A stretch of DNA of 64,000 bases from Streptomyces iakyrus. Lineage in GTDB: Bacteria > Actinomycetota > Actinomycetes > Streptomycetales > Streptomycetaceae. A program made the translations under genes and the position numbers. Where the stretch lies: NCBI RefSeq assembly GCF_000717055.1, contig NZ_JNXI01000035.1, positions 1 to 64,000 on the forward strand. The letters are read 5' to 3'. This document shows positions 60,301 to 64,000 of the stretch, in pieces (the first letter of the stretch is position 1; every line of letters starts with the position of its first letter). A model generated the notes under the pieces. It was not told where the DNA came from, searched no databases, and saw only the letters and a list, made by a program, of their open reading frames with translations.

Positions 60301-62240
60301 CTGCCCGCGCCACCGCCCAGCTGTTCTGGGCGCACGGCACGACGGCCGAGGAGCGGCAGGACTGGACGCGGCGAGCGGTGTCCCTCGCCCGGGCCCGTGA
60401 CACGTTCGGCCTGACGCCCGCGATCGCGGACCTGCGGCGGGAGCTGGCGGACGTCGCGGGCGGAGAAGCGGCGGCCGCCTACCTCTTCGAGGAACTGACC
60501 AGCGGCCCGCCCGGCTTCGTCATCAGCGCCTCCACCCGCACCCTGCTCGACAAGTTCCGCCGCACCGTGGGCACCTCGGCCTACGACGACGACCTCACCG
60601 CCCTCACCGACCCGGCAGCCCGCCGGCAACTCGTCGAGGCGTGGCTGACGGCCTACGCATCCGCCACCGGCACCGACCTCCCCCCGGGCGACCTCGCCGA
60701 GGCGGTGGCCGCCGAGCTCTGCCCCGGCCTGACCCGCTACGAGTCCGACGCACCGCTCACCGAGACCGTCACGGGCCTCCTCGGCGTCCACCCCCGCATC
60801 ACGGATCGCGCCCTCACGCTCCGGATCGACGAACTCCTCGCCCGCACCCGGCGGTTCCGCACCCAGGACGCCCCCGGCCACCGCGCCTACCAGCACCGTC
60901 GGACAGCCCTGGTGGACGCCGAACGGACCCGTCTGCGCCTGGACGACCACCGGCCCCGCGTGATGCCGGCGTTCGTACGCGGCAGGCTCATCGACGAGGT
61001 GTACCTTCCGCTGATCGGCGACAGCCTCGCCCGGCAGCTCGGCACCACGGGCGAGTCCAAGCGCACCGACTCCGGCGGCCTTCTCCTGCTCCTCTCCCCG
61101 CCCGGCTACGGTAAGACGACCCTCATGGAGTACGTCGCCGACCGGCTCGGGATGATCCTCGTGAAGGTCGACGGCCCGGCACTCGGCCACACCGTCACCT
61201 CGCTCGACCCCGCCGACGCCCCGAACGCCACCGCCCGCCAGGAGGTCGAGAAGATCAACTTCGCGCTGGCGGCGGGCAACAACACCCTGCTCTACCTCGA
61301 CGACATCCAGCACACCTCGCCCGAGCTGCTCCAGAAGTTCATCCCGCTCTGCGACGCCACCCGCCGCATCGACGGGGTGCGGGACGGCGCACCGCGCACC
61401 TACGACCTGCGCGGCAAACGCTTCGCCGTCTGCATGGCCGGCAACCCCTACACCGAGTCCGGCAGCCGCTTCCAGGTGCCCGACATGCTCGCCAACCGCG
61501 CCGACGTGTGGAACCTCGGCGACGTCCTGACCGGCAAGGACGACGTCTTCGCGCTGTCCTTCATCGAGAACGCCCTCACCGCCAACCCGGTCCTCGCCCC
61601 GCTCGCCGGCCGCGACCGCGCCGACCTCGACCAGCTCATCCGCCTGGCCCAGGGCGACCCGACGGCTCGCGCGGGCCGCCTGACGCATCCCTACGCCCCC
61701 GCGGAGCTGGAACGGATCCTGGCCGTACTGCGCCACCTGCTGACCGCCCGGGAGACGGTGCTGGCCGTGAACGCGGCGTACATCGCCTCAGCGGCCCAGT
61801 CGGACACGACCCGCACGGAACCGCCCTTCCGGCTCCAGGGCTCCTACCGCACCATGAACAAGATCGCCCAGCGCGTCCAGCCCGTCATGAACGACCTCGA
61901 ACTCGCCGCGCTGATCGAGGACCAGTACCGGGCCGAGGCGCAGACCCTCACGACGGGTGCCGAAGCCAATCTCCTCAAGCTGGCCGAACTGCGCGGCACT
62001 CTCACCGCCGAGCAGTCGGCCCGCTGGACCGAGCTGAAGGCGGCCCACGTCCGAGCCCAGTCGCTCGGCGGCCCCGAGGACGACCAACTCGCCCGGGCCG
62101 TCGCCGCCCTCGGTCTCCTGGCCGACCGGATCGCGGCCGTCGAGACGGCGATCAACCGGGCGGGCGACCCGCGACACCTGGTCACGAACCCCACGGCCCG
62201 GCACGCCGCACGGCCGGTGCCGGGCGGTGGCGGGGGCTGA
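57345..62240 (+). CDS. Giant AAA+ ATPase of the DUF3686 ('DNA repair ATPase') type
   Basis: A 1631-residue protein. Residues ~1-430 are a beta-rich DUF3686-type domain (VGEVLLFGRNGVPSREADTR, the ADDDTEVAEGVYTEP region, FPGGYHLATGIHKTYELDT). About 470-850 is a long coiled coil, and 850-1230 is a helical region. The AAA domain is C-terminal: Walker A SPPGYGKTTL with K1257, Walker B LLYLDDIQ with D1319-D1320, sensor-1 Asn 1367 in CMAGNPYTE, and a candidate Arg finger in PDMLANRADVWNLGD. It ends in a helical tail. The gene-database name implies DNA repair, but I know of no direct proof. Its position after flotillin suggests it works on membrane-bound substrates. ATG 57345 has GAGAGG 6 nt upstream. 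Confidence 0.88.
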   Translation: MTTAPHTGTYDPVDAGAYEVLRDRLTAQAAELARRAEALNARRSEEFGSTRLEIAGSERLRTEHAAVPRDVVAVGEVLLFGRNGVPSREADTRVGDVLALYDRDLERLPDDAVPGLLDDPAFLREFAALHRYYRQARLLRLRRVTGKLLAVFRTGEKADDTRVLRWALSDDGQARFLDARGERDHVLPPSHDVEWTDSTREDHVLGRHPHVSVRGEVFVSTVGGVLTVKADDDTEVAEGVYTEPVDEPLQSLADADIAHARVGPLILLRVRPYKEDTDRHLVFNTLTGTVVRLDAVGRACRRLPEDQGIVFPGGYHLATGIHKTYELDTAGMEFEREIRSPNGEDVLYAFHGRAEGRTLLLPYNTIRKEMAAPLTCQGWALFDDGVLVVLRAGTGEPQRVHPVQLWNSPYVSDTHAAAQPAGSGPLARVGNADLVRGISDCLSITGAVADTTPTREVYEALLAACARTADTHHWLADPDLGDLHTPLAQLRDTARQVLAEFETVQALTQQAEDALAEAAARVAEVVRRLRGEAPRGAADWVTGLTELRRAQGHLLTLKDMRYADTARIDELAATTASDLAAFGRRAVAHLAREDAFADHHADVERLVADAGEIATVAEAAPVAARMDELADGLRTVTEVVAGLDIADATVRTAILERVTTVLGGVNRARAALDGRRRELLDREGRAEFAAEFALLGQSVTGALTAADSPEACDEQLARLLVQVENLESRFAEFDDFLATLADKRDEIHETFSARRQTLADARARRAERLAESAARVLGAVARRAAALPDADAVTTYFTSDPMPAKVRRVAGELRDLGDQVRAEELDGRLKAARQDALRALRDRTDLYADGGRTIRFGAHRFAVTTQPLDLTLVPHGDTLAFALTGTDYRSPVTDPGFTATRPYWDRPLPSESPEVYRAEHLAARLLDEHGPEALAAADLRALVRQAAETAYDEGYERGVHDHDATAILTALLRLHEGAGPLRHEPAARATAQLFWAHGTTAEERQDWTRRAVSLARARDTFGLTPAIADLRRELADVAGGEAAAAYLFEELTSGPPGFVISASTRTLLDKFRRTVGTSAYDDDLTALTDPAARRQLVEAWLTAYASATGTDLPPGDLAEAVAAELCPGLTRYESDAPLTETVTGLLGVHPRITDRALTLRIDELLARTRRFRTQDAPGHRAYQHRRTALVDAERTRLRLDDHRPRVMPAFVRGRLIDEVYLPLIGDSLARQLGTTGESKRTDSGGLLLLLSPPGYGKTTLMEYVADRLGMILVKVDGPALGHTVTSLDPADAPNATARQEVEKINFALAAGNNTLLYLDDIQHTSPELLQKFIPLCDATRRIDGVRDGAPRTYDLRGKRFAVCMAGNPYTESGSRFQVPDMLANRADVWNLGDVLTGKDDVFALSFIENALTANPVLAPLAGRDRADLDQLIRLAQGDPTARAGRLTHPYAPAELERILAVLRHLLTARETVLAVNAAYIASAAQSDTTRTEPPFRLQGSYRTMNKIAQRVQPVMNDLELAALIEDQYRAEAQTLTTGAEANLLKLAELRGTLTAEQSARWTELKAAHVRAQSLGGPEDDQLARAVAALGLLADRIAAVETAINRAGDPRHLVTNPTARHAARPVPGGGGG

Positions 62241-62241
62241 G

Positions 62242-62826
62242 GTGCGGCATCCGCACGCGCCCCCGAGCGAGCCCGGGGCCCGGGCCGTCCGACGACGGGC
62301 CCGCACGGCCGCGGCTGCCACGGCCCTGGTGACGGCCCTTCCTCTCGCACTCGGCGCCCTCTCCGAGGGCAGCCTCCTGGTCACGGCACCGGCCCTGGTG
62401 GCCGGCTTGACCGCGCTGGTGCTCCTGCCGGACCTGTGCCAGGAGCGTCCCCCGGCACGTCATGCGCGGACCCGGTCGACCGCACGCACTCCGACCGGCC
62501 GACGCAGCGTCGATCTGACCCGGGTCACCTCCGTCCGGTTGTGGACGACGTTCTCGCCCGGCGGCGTGCAGCAGCGCGTTCTCCTGGTGCGCGATGTGCA
62601 CGGTGTACGGCTCGGGATCACCAGTGCCGCGGGAAGACGCGCCCTGCGGACAGCGCTCGCGGGGCAGCAGGGCAGGAGAGCCCGTGTGGGTCCGGCAGCC
62701 CGGGCCTGTCTCGGGGACGGTCCGGGGCGGTGGCTCGTCCGTCACACGGTGACGATGTTCCTCTCACAGGTAGCCGCCGTGTGCGGCTACCTGATCGGGT
62801 TCCTCGAAGTCAGCGGGACGGCCTGA
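62242..62826 (+). CDS. Membrane protein at the end of the flotillin/ATPase operon
   Basis: A 194-residue protein of unknown function. Two membrane helices come early (TAAAATALVTALPLALGALS and LLVTAPALVAGLTALVLLPD). A basic loop follows, then a soluble beta-rich segment (VDLTRVTSVRLWTTFSPGGV, QQRVLLVRDVHGVRLGIT) that resembles a bacterial PH-like domain, and a C-terminal helix (MFLSQVAAVCGYLIGFLEV). GTG 62242 has GGGGG about 6 nt upstream; GTG 62227, which overlaps the ATPase end, is also possible. It follows the ATPase stop directly, so it is in the same operon. Confidence 0.7.
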   Translation: MRHPHAPPSEPGARAVRRRARTAAAATALVTALPLALGALSEGSLLVTAPALVAGLTALVLLPDLCQERPPARHARTRSTARTPTGRRSVDLTRVTSVRLWTTFSPGGVQQRVLLVRDVHGVRLGITSAAGRRALRTALAGQQGRRARVGPAARACLGDGPGRWLVRHTVTMFLSQVAAVCGYLIGFLEVSGTA

Positions 62827-62830
62827 CGAT

Positions 62831-64000
62831 TCAACGGGTGTCACGGGCGGCGGCAGGAGCCGATTCGTCGCCAGGGATGCCGGCGATGTCCTCGACCTTG
62901 AAGAGTCGGGCGATCGGTACGTCGGTGGAGCTGTGGGCGATGATCGAGAAGGCGATGCAGACGGCGATCAGGGTGAACGCCTCCTGGCCCTGGGGGATCC
63001 CGGCCTGGAGCACCAGCAGCCCGTATACGACAGAGGCGAAGCCCTTCGGGCCGAACCAGGCTGCGACGAGCTTCTCCTGCCGGGTGAACCGGGTGCCCAG
63101 CAGCGACAGCAGCAGCGAGGCCGGCCGGATCAGCACGATCGCGAGCACGACGGCGACATAGCCGCCGAAGGACAGGTCGCCGAACAACTGCGGCGTCAGC
63201 AGCGCCCCGAACACCAGCAGCGCCGCGAACTTGGCCAGCTCGGCCAGCGCCTCGCCGAGCGGCTCGAACGCCTCCTTCGCCTCCAGCGACCGTGCGGTGA
63301 GAACCGCCCCCGCGGAGAACGCGGCGAGGTAGGGGTTGGCGTGCGTGAGGTGGCACAGGGCATACAGGATGACGCCGATGGCCAGGGGCAGCAGCGGCTG
63401 GAGCTTGGGCTCGGCGCCCAGCAGCCGGAACCGTACGAGCTCGATCACCACGTAGGGCAGGACCACGCCGAAGACCAGGCCGAGGACCAGCTCCAGCGCG
63501 ATCTTCCCGAGCGACGCCTCGGCGTGTCCGGACGTCGGTCCGGCCGCGGCGATGAGGACGAGGACCACCGGCAGGGCGAGCCCGTCGTTGATGCCGCTCT
63601 CCACGTTGAGCAACTGCCGCAGCTTCGAGGGGACTTCCTTGCGGCCGACGATGGCCGAGGCGAACACCGGGTCGGTGGGCGCGAGCACCGCGCCGACCAG
63701 GAAGGACGTCGTCCAGTCCAGGCCCACCAGGAAGTGCGTGATCAGCGCCATGCCGATGAACGCCAGCGGCATGCCGAGTCCGAGCGCGCGGGCCGGGTTG
63801 CGCCAGTTCTCCCGCAGCTTGGGGAAGGAGACGTGCATGCCGTCGGTGAACAGCACCGCGAACAGCGCCAGGTCGGCGGTGACGGACACGATCCCGCTGT
63901 CCGGCGTGATGTGGATCAGGCCGAGGAACCCGTCGCTGACGAGGGCGCCGCCGACGAGGAAGAGGAAGGACGTGGACAGCACGGTCCGTGCAGCGAGCCC
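62831..64000 (-). CDS. Cation/proton antiporter (partial, 5' end beyond the window)
   Basis: At least 390 codons of a Na+/H+ or K+/H+ antiporter with ~10 visible helices. The core motifs are FLVGAVLAPTDPVFASAIVG (TDP), LNVESGINDGLALPVVLVLI (ND pair) and WFGPKGFASVVYGLLVL. The soluble tail is short (VEDIAGIPGDESAPAA). The frame is open to the right edge, with family-like sequence (AARTVLSTSFLFLVGGALVS) continuing, so the start lies beyond 64,000. It is convergent with the flotillin operon (4-bp gap). Similar in type to the CPA1 gene at 49.7 kb but not a close copy. Confidence 0.9.
   Translation of the reverse strand, partial: GLAARTVLSTSFLFLVGGALVSDGFLGLIHITPDSGIVSVTADLALFAVLFTDGMHVSFPKLRENWRNPARALGLGMPLAFIGMALITHFLVGLDWTTSFLVGAVLAPTDPVFASAIVGRKEVPSKLRQLLNVESGINDGLALPVVLVLIAAAGPTSGHAEASLGKIALELVLGLVFGVVLPYVVIELVRFRLLGAEPKLQPLLPLAIGVILYALCHLTHANPYLAAFSAGAVLTARSLEAKEAFEPLGEALAELAKFAALLVFGALLTPQLFGDLSFGGYVAVVLAIVLIRPASLLLSLLGTRFTRQEKLVAAWFGPKGFASVVYGLLVLQAGIPQGQEAFTLIAVCIAFSIIAHSSTDVPIARLFKVEDIAGIPGDESAPAAARDTR

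Overview
The window is high-GC actinobacterial chromosome from a Streptomyces. The evidence is the codon bias, GTG and TTG starts, rare TTA codons, Streptomyces-type interspersed palindromes, and recognisable Streptomyces genes: bldN with its anti-sigma gene rsbN, rex-hemACD-hemB, a BldC-like small regulator, and a class I lysS divergent from argS. From memory, the order from the 5S rRNA end to lysS follows the S. coelicolor core chromosome. No phage, transposase, tRNA or CRISPR array was seen.

Region by region. 1-7 kb: the 3' end of a 5S rRNA gene and its terminator, a HAD phosphatase, an MFS exporter, an AcuC-like deacetylase, a putative phosphatase, a BldC-like DNA-binding protein, a 32-residue ribosomal protein (bS22 type) too short for ordinary gene finding, an NAD-dependent epimerase and a PlsC acyltransferase. 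7-11 kb: the developmental sigma factor BldN and its membrane anti-sigma factor RsbN on the minus strand, then a HAD-IB phosphatase and a glutaredoxin-like protein. 11-19 kb: the redox repressor Rex behind an intact Rex operator, translationally coupled to hemA, hemC and hemD; then an FAD oxidase and hemB. 19-27 kb: accessory genes, including three membrane-anchored HTH proteins, a DUF574 methyltransferase, an aminotransferase, a DUF4253 protein, a DinB protein and a secreted protease inhibitor. 27-34 kb: argS/lysS, a DUF2637 membrane protein, two DUF3558 lipoproteins and rtcB. 34-43 kb: oxidoreductases, an HxlR regulator with its divergent target, a YnfA protein, an MprAB-like two-component system, a GNAT protein and an orphan GvpU-like gene. 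43-46 kb: a DHA2-type exporter carrying a TTA codon, divergent from a WYL regulator. 46-54.5 kb: a rearranged stretch with two junction scars around an SRPBCC/TfoX pair, NhaA, a CPA1 antiporter and a sodium/alanine symporter. 54.7-62.8 kb: an operon with a small YqiJ-like membrane protein, a flotillin, a 1631-residue AAA ATPase (DUF3686 type) and a second membrane protein. The window ends inside another Na+/H+ antiporter.

Themes. Development and redox control of tetrapyrrole synthesis are the best-understood parts. The flotillin/AAA operon is the best candidate for an undescribed system. About ten genes have a -10-like hexamer 6-8 nt before the start codon and little or no Shine-Dalgarno sequence, which predicts leaderless mRNAs. 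Two junctions (near 46,920 and 53,475) each join two truncated genes and look like deletion scars. All family assignments come from reading motifs by eye; no database search was run.
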